From Desulfuromonadaceae bacterium (GTDB taxonomy: Bacteria > Desulfobacterota > Desulfuromonadia > Geobacterales > Pseudopelobacteraceae), in the NCBI GenBank assembly GCA_028683855.1, contig JAQUHA010000022.1, positions 1 to 64,000 of the forward strand: 64,000 nucleotides of DNA, given 5' to 3'. Every line of letters starts with the position of its first letter. Position 1 is the first letter of the stretch. The position numbers and the translations under genes are program-made. Below the pieces are notes generated by a model. It was given only the letters and a program-made list of their open reading frames with translations. It was not told the origin of the DNA and made no database searches. Positions 54,077 to 62,468 of this stretch are shown here, in pieces.

Positions 54077-55630
54077 TTAAACAGCATCTGAAAGTCGTTT
54101 CTGTTTGTTATTAAGCCTATTCAAAGCATTAATATATGCCTTAGCGGATGCAACTATAATATCAGTTGAAGCGCCTTTACCAACGACAGAATGAGTACCA
54201 TCGGCAAGACGCACGGTAACTTCTCCCTGCGCGTCTGTTCCGCCGGTTATAGACCCGACATTGTACTGAGTAAGTTTCGCTTTTGTCTTCGTCAGTTTCT
54301 TTATAGCCTTAAAGACTGAATCTACGGGACCATCACCCAATTCAGCGGTACGAACGACAACACCGTTAACTTCCATCTGTACCGTTGCAGTCGCAACAGC
54401 AAAGGAACCGCAGGTAACTGTCACATGATCCAGTTTATACTGATCCTCTTCCCGCACTTCATCAGAGGCAATTGCATCAAGATCTTCATCAAAAATCTCT
54501 TTTTTGAGGTCTGCCAACTCTTTAAATCTCTCGAATGTTCTGCGGAATTTTTCATCGTCAAGGTCATGCCCCAACTCAACAAGCCGCTTACGAAGCGCGT
54601 GATGTCCCGAATGCTTACCAAGGACTATTGCACTGGCTGAAAGTCCTACGGACTCTGGAGTCATAATTTCATATGTAGTTTTTTCCATCAGCATTCCATG
54701 CTGGTGAATACCAGCCTCATGTGCAAAAGCATTAGCCCCTACAACTGATTTGTTGGGCTGTACACCGATACCGGTTATAGTTGACAGAAGACGGCTTGCC
54801 GGTGTCAGCTGTTCAGTCACTACATTGCTGCAAAAAGGCAGGATATCACCTCGGGTGCGTAGTATCATTACAAACTCTTCAAGCGAGCAGTTACCGGCAC
54901 GCTCTCCAATGCCATTTACGGTGCACTCGACCTGCCCTGCTCCAGCCTGTATTGCGGCAATAGAGTTTGCAACAGACAATCCGAGGTCGTTGTGACAGTG
55001 GACTGAAATTACCGCCTTATCAATATTTGGAACTGTATCTTTTAAAAATTTTATTATTTTAAAATATTCATCCGGAATAGTGTACCCTACGGTATCAGGA
55101 ATATTAACAGTTGTCGCACCTGCAGCTATTACAGCTTCAACGACCTCAGCAAGAAAGGGTAGTCTTGTTCTTACCGCATCCTCACAGGAGAATTCCACAT
55201 TCGGAGTGTACGATGCAGCGCGCTTCACCGCTTTTACAGCTGAAGCAAGAACCTTCTCAGGCTCCATCTGCAGCTTATACTTCATATGAATATCCGACGT
55301 AGCGATGAATGTGTGAATACGCCCCTTTTCTCCGGCATATTTCAGTGCATCCCACGCACGATCAATATCCTTGTCATTTGAGCGGCAAAGCCCGGCGATC
55401 TGGGGTCCCTTGATAGTCTGTGCTACCAGCTTCACTGCCTCAAAGTCACCATCTGAGGCAATTGGAAAGCCAGCTTCGATAACATCAACATTCAGTCTCT
55501 GAAGCTGTTTGGCAATTCGAAGTTTTTCCTGGATATTCATACTGTTGCCAGGTGCCTGTTCGCCATCCCTGAGGGTCGTATCAAAAATTATAATATTCTT
55601 CCGGTCACTCTTCTTAGCCGCTTTTGCCAT
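54077..55630 (-). CDS. leuA: 2-isopropylmalate synthase
   Basis: 517 residues from the ATG at 55630 (AAAGGAG upstream). Catalytic segment FDTTLRDGEQAPGNSMN, ISVHCHNDLGLSVANS with metal His residues, GIGERAGNCSLEE, and a C-terminal regulatory domain with the GSITGGTDAQGEV region for leucine feedback. It condenses acetyl-CoA and 2-oxoisovalerate in leucine synthesis. The T-box leader upstream supports leuA over the related citramalate synthase. Confidence 0.93.
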   Translation of the reverse strand: MAKAAKKSDRKNIIIFDTTLRDGEQAPGNSMNIQEKLRIAKQLQRLNVDVIEAGFPIASDGDFEAVKLVAQTIKGPQIAGLCRSNDKDIDRAWDALKYAGEKGRIHTFIATSDIHMKYKLQMEPEKVLASAVKAVKRAASYTPNVEFSCEDAVRTRLPFLAEVVEAVIAAGATTVNIPDTVGYTIPDEYFKIIKFLKDTVPNIDKAVISVHCHNDLGLSVANSIAAIQAGAGQVECTVNGIGERAGNCSLEEFVMILRTRGDILPFCSNVVTEQLTPASRLLSTITGIGVQPNKSVVGANAFAHEAGIHQHGMLMEKTTYEIMTPESVGLSASAIVLGKHSGHHALRKRLVELGHDLDDEKFRRTFERFKELADLKKEIFDEDLDAIASDEVREEDQYKLDHVTVTCGSFAVATATVQMEVNGVVVRTAELGDGPVDSVFKAIKKLTKTKAKLTQYNVGSITGGTDAQGEVTVRLADGTHSVVGKGASTDIIVASAKAYINALNRLNNKQKRLSDAV

Positions 55631-55724
55631 TCTGTGTACTCCTTTCAAAGTTTTGTGCCTTGGCACTTCCAATAAATATTCCTGAGCTACTTGTCAGCAG
55701 AGTTGAAACGAATCCGTCCATGTC

Positions 55725-55761
55725 AAAAAAAAGCCTCTGCCCCTATTTGGGGCAGAGGCTT
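55725..55761 (-). terminator. T-box terminator of the leuA leader
   Basis: AAGCCTCTGCCCC and GGGGCAGAGGCTT form a perfect 13-base stem with a five-base loop, followed on the minus strand by an eight-T run. It is the attenuator that uncharged tRNA should prevent. Confidence 0.92.
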
Positions 55762-55970
55762 TGAGCCATCCGCGGTACCACCCAATTCGCCCAGAACAAT
55801 AATGAGCCTTGTTACGCCTTTAACGCAGGCTCACGACTCTGATTACATCATTCACCAGAGCGGCTCCAAGGCGAGTTCACCCAAAATGCTTACCGGTTCA
55901 CACCACCCACCGGCTCTCTGAAAAGCATCCAAATGGTTACTACTCCTCTTCCCAGCCTTTACAATTTTGA
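55762..55970 (-). promoter_or_regulatory. Leucine T-box leader of leuA
   Basis: The minus-strand RNA contains the T-box sequence GGGUGGUACCGCGG (55770-55783) before the terminator and a long Stem I upstream. The codon CUC (55873-55875) follows GUGAA in the position expected for the specifier and reads as leucine, fitting leuA. Uncharged tRNA-Leu would bind and allow read-through. T-box leaders before leuA are known in some Deltaproteobacteria. Confidence 0.9.
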
Positions 55971-56021
55971 AGTATCTTAGAAAAATACACAACTTAAAGT
56001 CAAGAGATTTTATAATGTCCC

Positions 56022-56621
56022 TTACTTGGAATGTTTTGCCAGATAAGAAGCAACACCTTCAGCAGTAGGTTTCATAGCCTCTTCTCCCTGTTTCCAGTTA
56101 GCAGGGCATACTTCTCCGTGAGTTTCGACAAACTGCAGGGCATCAACCATCCTTAAAGCCTCGTCAACATTTCTTCCAAGCGGGAGGTCATTTATAAGAG
56201 TATGTCTAACATTACCCTTCGTATCTATCAAAAAGAGACCACGGAACGCAACTCCGGCAGCTTCAAACAGAACACCGTACTGAGTGGCAATCTCTTTCTT
56301 AATATCAGATACGAGTGGATACTGAATATTACCGATACCTCCATCCTCAATTTTTGTGTTCTTCCAGGCAAGGTGAGTAAATTTTGAATCTACAGATACT
56401 CCGATAACCTCACAGTTTTTCTCTTTAAAAGCGGCAAGTTTTTTATCAAAAGCCAATATTTCGGAAGGACATACAAATGTAAAGTCAAGGGGATAGAAAA
56501 AAAGAACGACATACTTCCCTTTAAAACTGGAAAGCGTTAACTGGCCAAAACTATTGTCCGGCATAACTGCATCGGCTGTAAAATCGGGGGCTGACTTAGT
56601 TACTAGAGTTGTAAGACACAT
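56022..56621 (-). CDS. 2-Cys peroxiredoxin (AhpC/Prx1 type)
   Basis: 199 residues: peroxidatic Cys in FYPLDFTFVCPSEI, resolving Cys in HGEVCPANW. The order and length match typical 2-Cys peroxiredoxins, which detoxify H2O2 and organic peroxides with thioredoxin or AhpF-like reductants. No reductase gene is adjacent. AAGGAG lies before the ATG. Confidence 0.95.
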   Translation of the reverse strand: MCLTTLVTKSAPDFTADAVMPDNSFGQLTLSSFKGKYVVLFFYPLDFTFVCPSEILAFDKKLAAFKEKNCEVIGVSVDSKFTHLAWKNTKIEDGGIGNIQYPLVSDIKKEIATQYGVLFEAAGVAFRGLFLIDTKGNVRHTLINDLPLGRNVDEALRMVDALQFVETHGEVCPANWKQGEEAMKPTAEGVASYLAKHSK

Positions 56622-56768
56622 GGTTTAGTACTCCTTTAAGGTTAAAAGTAAAATCTTATATGCAGTCTAATACCAACCTATCAGCAACTTGTCAATAGGA
56701 TAAAAATACTCTTTTGGTCTTTTTTACATTTTCCAGCATTTAACTTTTGGACAGATATTGACTCTGCC

Positions 56769-57074
56769 TCACAAAGAATTGAGTTCCACAGAAATATCAT
56801 CCCCGCTCAGAGTGACCTGAAACAGCTCAAGAACGGATTCCGGGTGTTCGGCACATCTCCCGTCAACAAGACTGAACCGATAACCATGACGCGGACAGGC
56901 TATGTATCCATCTTTCACTATCGATGCGTTCATAGGACTCCCCTGATGCGGACACTCATTTTCTACAGCGTAGATTTTTCCTCCGCTATTGACGAGTAGA
57001 ACCTCCTTGCCCGAGATGGAGATAACTTTTTTACCAAAATTAGGTATTTCACTTAGTTTCGCAACAGCACTCAT
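56769..57074 (-). CDS. Small soluble Rieske [2Fe-2S] protein
   Basis: 101 residues. The Rieske cluster ligands are ECPHQGS and ACPRHGYRF (CxH...CxxH). No membrane helix, so it is a NirD- or ferredoxin-like electron carrier rather than a bc1 subunit. Its redox partner is not encoded beside it. Confidence 0.9.
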   Translation of the reverse strand: MSAVAKLSEIPNFGKKVISISGKEVLLVNSGGKIYAVENECPHQGSPMNASIVKDGYIACPRHGYRFSLVDGRCAEHPESVLELFQVTLSGDDISVELNSL

Positions 57075-57126
57075 TACAACACCCCATTTGAAAGTGTTTT
57101 TGCAAACTTTTTGTGTATTCCAAGTA

Positions 57127-58245
57127 TCAGTGCCGCGATATCTCTTCGAGATTACTGGCTATTACCATAGCGGTAGCCGCCTGTTCCTCGGAAGCTGTCG
57201 CTATCTGAGCTATCATATTCTTTATTTCGTCTATTGACTGTACTATAGAGTTAAGAGAGTCTTCCGCCTTGTGAGAAAGAGCCTCCCCTTTCTCAGCCTC
57301 AGCCTTGCCATGCTCGATAGACTCAACAGCCTGCTGCGTTCCCCTCTGTATCTCTGCGACCATTGTACTGATCTGTTTAGTAGATATTGTAGTTCGCTCC
57401 GCAAGACGTCTAACCTCGTCAGCCACAACGGCAAACCCACGCCCCATCTCTCCGGCGCGCGCTGCTTCAATTGCCGCATTCAGTGCAAGCAGATTGGTCT
57501 GATCTGCAATTTCATTGATTACATTTACAAATTCACCTATTTTTTCGGAAGTAGCACCAAGATTCCCGACGATAATAGCGGAGGAACGGATAACCTCGGC
57601 AACCTTCTGCATCTCCTGAACCGCCTGATTTACAACTTTTTGACCTTCGTATGCGTTCTCAGAAACGTGTGAAGCCGAATCTGAGGCATTATTCGTATTA
57701 CCGGCAACCTCATTGACGGTCATACTCATCTCTTCCATTGCAGTAGCTATCTGATGTACTCGCTCTTCAAGATAGTTTTTTCGTTCGATTTCTTTGTACT
57801 GCTGCTCTTTAACGAGCTTTTCTGCAGTTACGTCGCTCCAACATGCCATATAACAGAGGACTTTGCTGCTATCAGCACTATCCCATATCGGATAGGCTGT
57901 TGTCCTAAGGGTCACAGACCCTATAGGGATTTCAGCCGTATGAGGAAGATCTGCCCGTGGATTGGAGAAGAGCTTCTTAACGCGTGCCGGATCTTTGTGA
58001 TACTGGTGAATGGAGTTATTAAAAGCATCCTGCACATCTGCACCGCGCAAGCCGGCGTTTAATTCAGAACGATGCCTCTGCATCAACTCTTTTGCCTTTG
58101 TATTCATAAAAAATATCTTATTTTCTGGAGTGGCATCGCAGAGCATCACAATGTTGTCCACATTATCAATCATCTGCATCATTTTTTTAATTTCAGCATC
58201 TTTCTCGATCAATTCAAGCTTGTTATTATTACCAAAAAAGCCCAT
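57127..58245 (-). CDS. Soluble PAS-linked methyl-accepting chemotaxis protein
   Basis: 372 residues with no transmembrane segment: PAS-like region near the N-terminus ([20 protein letters not shown]), then a signalling domain containing [20 protein letters not shown] and [17 protein letters not shown], the CheA/CheW-contact hairpin. The receptor is short, ending soon after the second methylation helix. It would sense a cytoplasmic cue. AGG lies before the ATG. Confidence 0.9.
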   Translation of the reverse strand: MGFFGNNNKLELIEKDAEIKKMMQMIDNVDNIVMLCDATPENKIFFMNTKAKELMQRHRSELNAGLRGADVQDAFNNSIHQYHKDPARVKKLFSNPRADLPHTAEIPIGSVTLRTTAYPIWDSADSSKVLCYMACWSDVTAEKLVKEQQYKEIERKNYLEERVHQIATAMEEMSMTVNEVAGNTNNASDSASHVSENAYEGQKVVNQAVQEMQKVAEVIRSSAIIVGNLGATSEKIGEFVNVINEIADQTNLLALNAAIEAARAGEMGRGFAVVADEVRRLAERTTISTKQISTMVAEIQRGTQQAVESIEHGKAEAEKGEALSHKAEDSLNSIVQSIDEIKNMIAQIATASEEQAATAMVIASNLEEISRH

Positions 58246-58444
58246 TGCCCTTACCTCCCAGATTGGCTGACATATCGGTCACAATACCATATTTGGACAT
58301 TAATGCAACACAGTCACTTAATACAGACAACGGCGGCGCACACAAAAAATAGAGGGAGAATTTTACAACCGGAGTTGCTTTGGTCTAATCTCGAATCCGG
58401 TTTAAAAATACTGTGTTTCATAAACTCCTGCACAAGCAGAAGTA

Positions 58445-58663
58445 CTACAGGGCAGTAACGATTTCCAACGCCCTTTGAGCCTGACTCGGGAGAAGGTCAA
58501 CCGGCACTTTATCCCTACCTAAAGCTTTTGCTACAACCATTCTCGCACAATTATTAAAATCATCCTTACAGTACATCGATTTAATAAGTTCTGCCGTAGC
58601 AGGCTTGTTTGACATTCTGTCATTAAAAAACGGACAGGTTGACGTAAGATTACAGTCGCTCAC
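58445..58663 (-). CDS. Small Cys-containing hypothetical protein
   Basis: 72 residues with four Cys: CNLTSTCPFFND and YCKDDFNNCARM. The spacing might bind a metal, but it is not a CxxC zinc ribbon. The C-terminus (PVDLLPSQAQRALEIV) is helical. GGAGGAG precedes the ATG. I recall similar short proteins beside chemotaxis genes in Geobacter relatives, with no assigned function. Confidence 0.65.
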   Translation of the reverse strand: MSDCNLTSTCPFFNDRMSNKPATAELIKSMYCKDDFNNCARMVVAKALGRDKVPVDLLPSQAQRALEIVTAL

Positions 58664-58793
58664 ACACTCCTCCTCACATTCAAATAACGATTAAATATTT
58701 CAAGAGAAATACACCTTACAAAAATAATCGTCAATAGAAAGCAAAGAATTTAAAGCAGAAAAAAAAGCGTGAATAATCTCAATTATTATCAAA

Positions 58794-58827
58794 CTGTAAC
58801 ATTATTGTAACAATTATGTGCTAGAAC
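58794..58827 (+). promoter_or_regulatory. Pho box and -10 of the phoB promoter
   Basis: CTGTAAC (58794) and TTGTAAC (58805) are 11 bases apart, the spacing of PhoB half-sites, and a -10-like TAGAAC follows at 58822. The same arrangement occurs before pstS. It suggests PhoB autoregulation. Confidence 0.75.
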
Positions 58828-58886
58828 TGGGTAGCTGGAAAGATTTATACTTACGTTTAGTAAAATTGGAAGTGTAGGAGCAAGAG

Positions 58887-59570
58887 ATGAAAAGAGTACT
58901 TATTATTGAAGACGAAAAAGATCTTGCCGAACTTCTGGCTTTCAATCTTGAACAAGAGGGTTACGCTACAACTTGTGTTCACGACGGAAAAGAAGGCTTG
59001 GCTCGCGCTGTTTCGGATCTTCCTGACCTGGTAATTCTGGATCTTATGCTGCCGGGACTCATCGGGACTGAGGTCTGCAAAGCGCTCCGCAAGGAGCAGA
59101 AAACCTCAGAAATAGCTATTATCATGATAACTGCCAAAGGCGATGAGATTGACAGGGTCGTTGGCTTTGAAGTCGGAGCAGACGATTATATAGTCAAGCC
59201 TTTTTCTATGCGCGAAGCTGCATTGAGAGTTAAAGCAGTAATGAGGCGTTTTGAACATGAAGAGCAGAATTCTGAAACGGATACCTGCTCTATCGGTGAG
59301 ATAATAATCGACAAGCAGAGACATACGGTATTAAGCGCCGGATCCGAGGTTGACCTTACAAGCACTGAGTTTAAGCTTTTGGTATATCTAGCGGAGAAAA
59401 AAGGTCGGGTACAGGGTCGGGAGCAGCTGTTGCAGGCGGTTTGGGGCTACAACAGTTCAGCTGATACAAGAACTGTAGACACTCATGTAACCAGACTTCG
59501 CAGCAAACTGGGGAACCCTGGAGACATAATAAAAACTGTGCGCGGTTTCGGCTATAAAATAGAGGAGTAA
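58887..59570 (+). CDS. phoB: Phosphate regulon response regulator PhoB
   Basis: 227 residues: receiver with Asp52 (VILDLMLPG) and IVKPFSMRE, then an OmpR/PhoB winged helix (STEFKLLVYLAEKKGRV, DTRTVDTHVTRLRSKLG). phoR follows after four bases and pstS after that, so it is assigned phoB with good confidence. Pho boxes stand before it and before pstS. Confidence 0.93.
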   Translation: MKRVLIIEDEKDLAELLAFNLEQEGYATTCVHDGKEGLARAVSDLPDLVILDLMLPGLIGTEVCKALRKEQKTSEIAIIMITAKGDEIDRVVGFEVGADDYIVKPFSMREAALRVKAVMRRFEHEEQNSETDTCSIGEIIIDKQRHTVLSAGSEVDLTSTEFKLLVYLAEKKGRVQGREQLLQAVWGYNSSADTRTVDTHVTRLRSKLGNPGDIIKTVRGFGYKIEE

Positions 59571-59574
59571 CCAG

Positions 59575-61338
59575 ATGGAATTCCGAACAAAACTACTGTT
59601 ATCCTATATAGTTGTGATCCTGCTAATAACAGGAAGCTTCTACATTTACTTTGATCACTCCCTCCAGCAGGCGATGATTGAAGAGAGTCGAATAAACCTT
59701 TCCAGACAGACTGAATTGGCAAAACTTTTAGTAATGAGTAATCAGCAGGATCAGAAAAAAACTCCGCAACAGCTCTCAGAGTTGATCGGAACTGTTATCA
59801 ACTCCAGAGTCACTCTCATATCTCCTGAGGGAACTGTTACGGGTGATTCAGACGTAGGTTCTGAACATTTAGCGCAACTTGAAAATCATCTAAAACGCCC
59901 CGAAATACAAAATGCCCTGAAAAACGGGACTGGAACGGCTCAACGGTATTCTGAAACCCTCAGAACCTCTATGCTTTATTCCGCAATAACATACGGTAAC
60001 GGAAAAACCGATGGCATTATAAGGCTTGCCATGCCACTTGAATATCTTACCAGCACCAGAAACTCCCTTCATGGAATGGTCGGTGGAGCATCACTCGTAA
60101 CCATCATAATTGCACTGATCTTCAGCTATATACTCTCAAGCCTTACATCCAAACCCCTTCGTGATATGGCAGACGCAGCAACCAACATTGGTCACACCAG
60201 CAATAAAACTAAAATACCTGTAACATCAAACGACGAAATCGGAATGCTTGGAACAGTACTAAATGAAATGTCTGACAGGATTGAAGATCAAATGCAACGA
60301 CTCTCTGCAGATAAACAGAGACTAGACGTCATATTGAGAAGTATGGGAGAGGGGGTTATGGTAACCACTCCTGATGGGGTAATAACACTTGTGAATCCCG
60401 CTTTTCACACTCTTTTTTCTATTGCAGGTGAAGTTGAGGGGAAAAATCTTGTTGAAATTTCAAGGCACCCTAATCTACTTGAGAGCTTCAATGATCTCGT
60501 CAAACCGGATGTTAAAGAATTGATACGGGAGATCTCACTGACACCAAACGGTACTACCCTTCTAACTCACTGGGTTCCACTAAATGTTAATGGGGTCAGA
60601 CAAGGTGTTGTTGCGGTTTTCCATGACATCAGCGACATTAAAAACGCTGAAAATATGCGCAGAGATTTTGTAGCAAACGTCTCACATGAATTACGCACCC
60701 CGGTTACCATAATAAAGGGTTATTCAGAAACGCTGCTAAACGGAGTGCTTCAAACAGATCTGAACCGGGCAACCCGTTTTGTGGAAATAATTTCGACTCA
60801 TTCGGATCGTCTTTCAAACCTTATAAATGATGTTTTGACGCTTTCAAGCCTTGAAACAAAAGAGGCTTTAATAGAAATCCACCCGACTGATGTTTCAAAA
60901 GCAATTTTAAACACCTGTACGTTGCTACATGAAAGTGCAGAAAAGAAAGGGATTTCAGTACAATACAGTCCGCTTGACAACAACGTGCCGTTAGTAATGG
61001 CGGATCAGGGGAGGCTGGAACAGATCCTGATCAACCTGCTTGAGAATGCGATTAAATATACTCCTGCCGGTGGCAGCATCCGAATATTCAGCGCAGAAGA
61101 GGATAAATATGTAAAAACTTCAGTAGCCGATAGCGGGATTGGCATACCACTAAAAGATATGCCTAGAATTTTTGAACGTTTCTACCGTGTTGATGAAGCA
61201 AGAACACGTGAACAGGGGGGGACCGGACTCGGTCTTGCGATTGTAAAACACATTGTACAGCTTCAGGGTGGTGATGTTTCGGTTACAAGCGAAACCGGGA
61301 AAGGTTCCGTCTTCTCATTTACAACAGTAAAAGCATGA
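59575..61338 (+). CDS. phoR: Phosphate regulon sensor histidine kinase PhoR
   Basis: 587 residues: TM1 near 7-27, a periplasmic loop of about 135 residues, TM2 near 165-190, HAMP, PAS (VTTPDGVITLVNPAFH), His in VANVSHELRTPVTIIKG, N box LINLLENAIKYTP, and G boxes DSGIGIP and GGTGLGLAIVKH. It phosphorylates PhoB when phosphate is scarce. The large periplasmic loop differs from the short E. coli PhoR and is like many Gram-positive PhoR/WalK kinases. Confidence 0.92.
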   Translation: MEFRTKLLLSYIVVILLITGSFYIYFDHSLQQAMIEESRINLSRQTELAKLLVMSNQQDQKKTPQQLSELIGTVINSRVTLISPEGTVTGDSDVGSEHLAQLENHLKRPEIQNALKNGTGTAQRYSETLRTSMLYSAITYGNGKTDGIIRLAMPLEYLTSTRNSLHGMVGGASLVTIIIALIFSYILSSLTSKPLRDMADAATNIGHTSNKTKIPVTSNDEIGMLGTVLNEMSDRIEDQMQRLSADKQRLDVILRSMGEGVMVTTPDGVITLVNPAFHTLFSIAGEVEGKNLVEISRHPNLLESFNDLVKPDVKELIREISLTPNGTTLLTHWVPLNVNGVRQGVVAVFHDISDIKNAENMRRDFVANVSHELRTPVTIIKGYSETLLNGVLQTDLNRATRFVEIISTHSDRLSNLINDVLTLSSLETKEALIEIHPTDVSKAILNTCTLLHESAEKKGISVQYSPLDNNVPLVMADQGRLEQILINLLENAIKYTPAGGSIRIFSAEEDKYVKTSVADSGIGIPLKDMPRIFERFYRVDEARTREQGGTGLGLAIVKHIVQLQGGDVSVTSETGKGSVFSFTTVKA

Positions 61339-61373
61339 TAGTATGACTAAGATTTAACCCATATTTTTCCTCG

Positions 61374-61407
61374 CTGTAACATTACCGTAACAATTGGGTG
61401 TTACACT
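61374..61407 (+). promoter_or_regulatory. Pho box and -10 of the pstS promoter
   Basis: CTGTAAC (61374) and CCGTAAC (61385) are 11 bases apart, and a -10-like TACACT follows at 61402. The offset from first half-site to -10 is identical to that before phoB. Confidence 0.78.
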
Positions 61408-61446
61408 CTCCTCCAGCTAGAAAAAACTAACTGGAGGAAAATACAA

Positions 61447-62412
61447 ATGCTCAAGAAGTCAATCCTGACTGCAGCGATCTTATCCCTCACCGTAGCAGTT
61501 GCAAGCGCTACCCCAACCAAAGTGGACAGCAAAATAGTCCCATACAAGAGTACATCAGGAGTTGCCGGCAACCTTAGCAGCATAGGCTCCGACACACTTA
61601 ACAATTTGATGACCTATTGGGCTGAAGGCTTCAAAAAGAAGTATCCTAACGTGAATATTCAGATTGAGGGCAAAGGCTCGACGACCGCCCCCCCAGCTCT
61701 CACAGCCGGAACAGCGCAGCTTGGCCCTATGTCAAGAATAATGAAAAGCTCTGAAATTGAGGCATTTGAAAAAAAATATGGCTACAAACCTACAAAGATC
61801 GGCGTAGCGCTGGATTCCCTTGCAGTTTTTGTAAACAAGGACAACCCGATAAAGAGCCTCTCACTTGATGAAGTTGATGCAATATTTTCCAGCACTCACA
61901 AAAGAGGGCTTGCAGACATAACTACATGGAAACAGCTTGGTGTGTCAGGCAAACTGGCTGCAAAACCGATCAGCCTGTACGGACGCAACTCAGCCTCCGG
62001 CACTTACGGCTACTTCAAAGAGCATACCCTTAAAAAGGGCGACTTTAAGAACAGTGTTAAGGAACAGCCCGGTTCCGCTTCCGTTGTAGAAGGGATTGCA
62101 CACGACATCAGCGGCATAGGGTATTCAGGGATCGGTTACGCAACTTCCGGCGTCAGAGCTCTCCCGCTCTCCGATAAAAAGGGTGGAAAAGCAGAAGCTG
62201 CGAATTATCAGAATGTTCTTTCAGGAAAATATCCACTTTCAAGAATGCTCTACATATACGTTGCTAAAAAACCTGGAGAACCTCTGCCAAAAGTTGTTGA
62301 AGAGTTTTTGAAGTATGCTCTCTCAAAAGAAGGTCAGCAGGTTGTTGTAAAAGATGGTTATGACCCTCTTACTGCGGGAATGATTGATGCCCAACTGAAG
62401 GCACTTAAGTAG
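61447..62412 (+). CDS. pstS: Phosphate-binding periplasmic protein PstS
   Basis: 321 residues with signal peptide (MLKKSILTAAILSLTVAVASAT). Binding-site segments SSIGSDTLNNLM, GSTTAPPALTAG and GRNSASGTYGYF are typical of PstS. It captures inorganic phosphate for the Pst transporter. GGAGG precedes the ATG. Downstream lies a hairpin and then pstC, so it is likely made in excess over the permease. Confidence 0.94.
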   Translation: MLKKSILTAAILSLTVAVASATPTKVDSKIVPYKSTSGVAGNLSSIGSDTLNNLMTYWAEGFKKKYPNVNIQIEGKGSTTAPPALTAGTAQLGPMSRIMKSSEIEAFEKKYGYKPTKIGVALDSLAVFVNKDNPIKSLSLDEVDAIFSSTHKRGLADITTWKQLGVSGKLAAKPISLYGRNSASGTYGYFKEHTLKKGDFKNSVKEQPGSASVVEGIAHDISGIGYSGIGYATSGVRALPLSDKKGGKAEAANYQNVLSGKYPLSRMLYIYVAKKPGEPLPKVVEEFLKYALSKEGQQVVVKDGYDPLTAGMIDAQLKALK

Positions 62413-62420
62413 GCTCTGCC

Positions 62421-62442
62421 CCCCCACCCTTAAAGGTGGGGG
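62421..62442 (+). terminator. Hairpin between pstS and pstC
   Basis: CCCCCACC and GGTGGGGG form a perfect 8-base stem with a six-base loop, followed only by a weak ACTTTGCTT. It may be a partial terminator or an mRNA-end stabiliser that favours pstS. Confidence 0.65.
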
Positions 62443-62468
62443 ACTTTGCTTAATCGGAACAGGACGCT

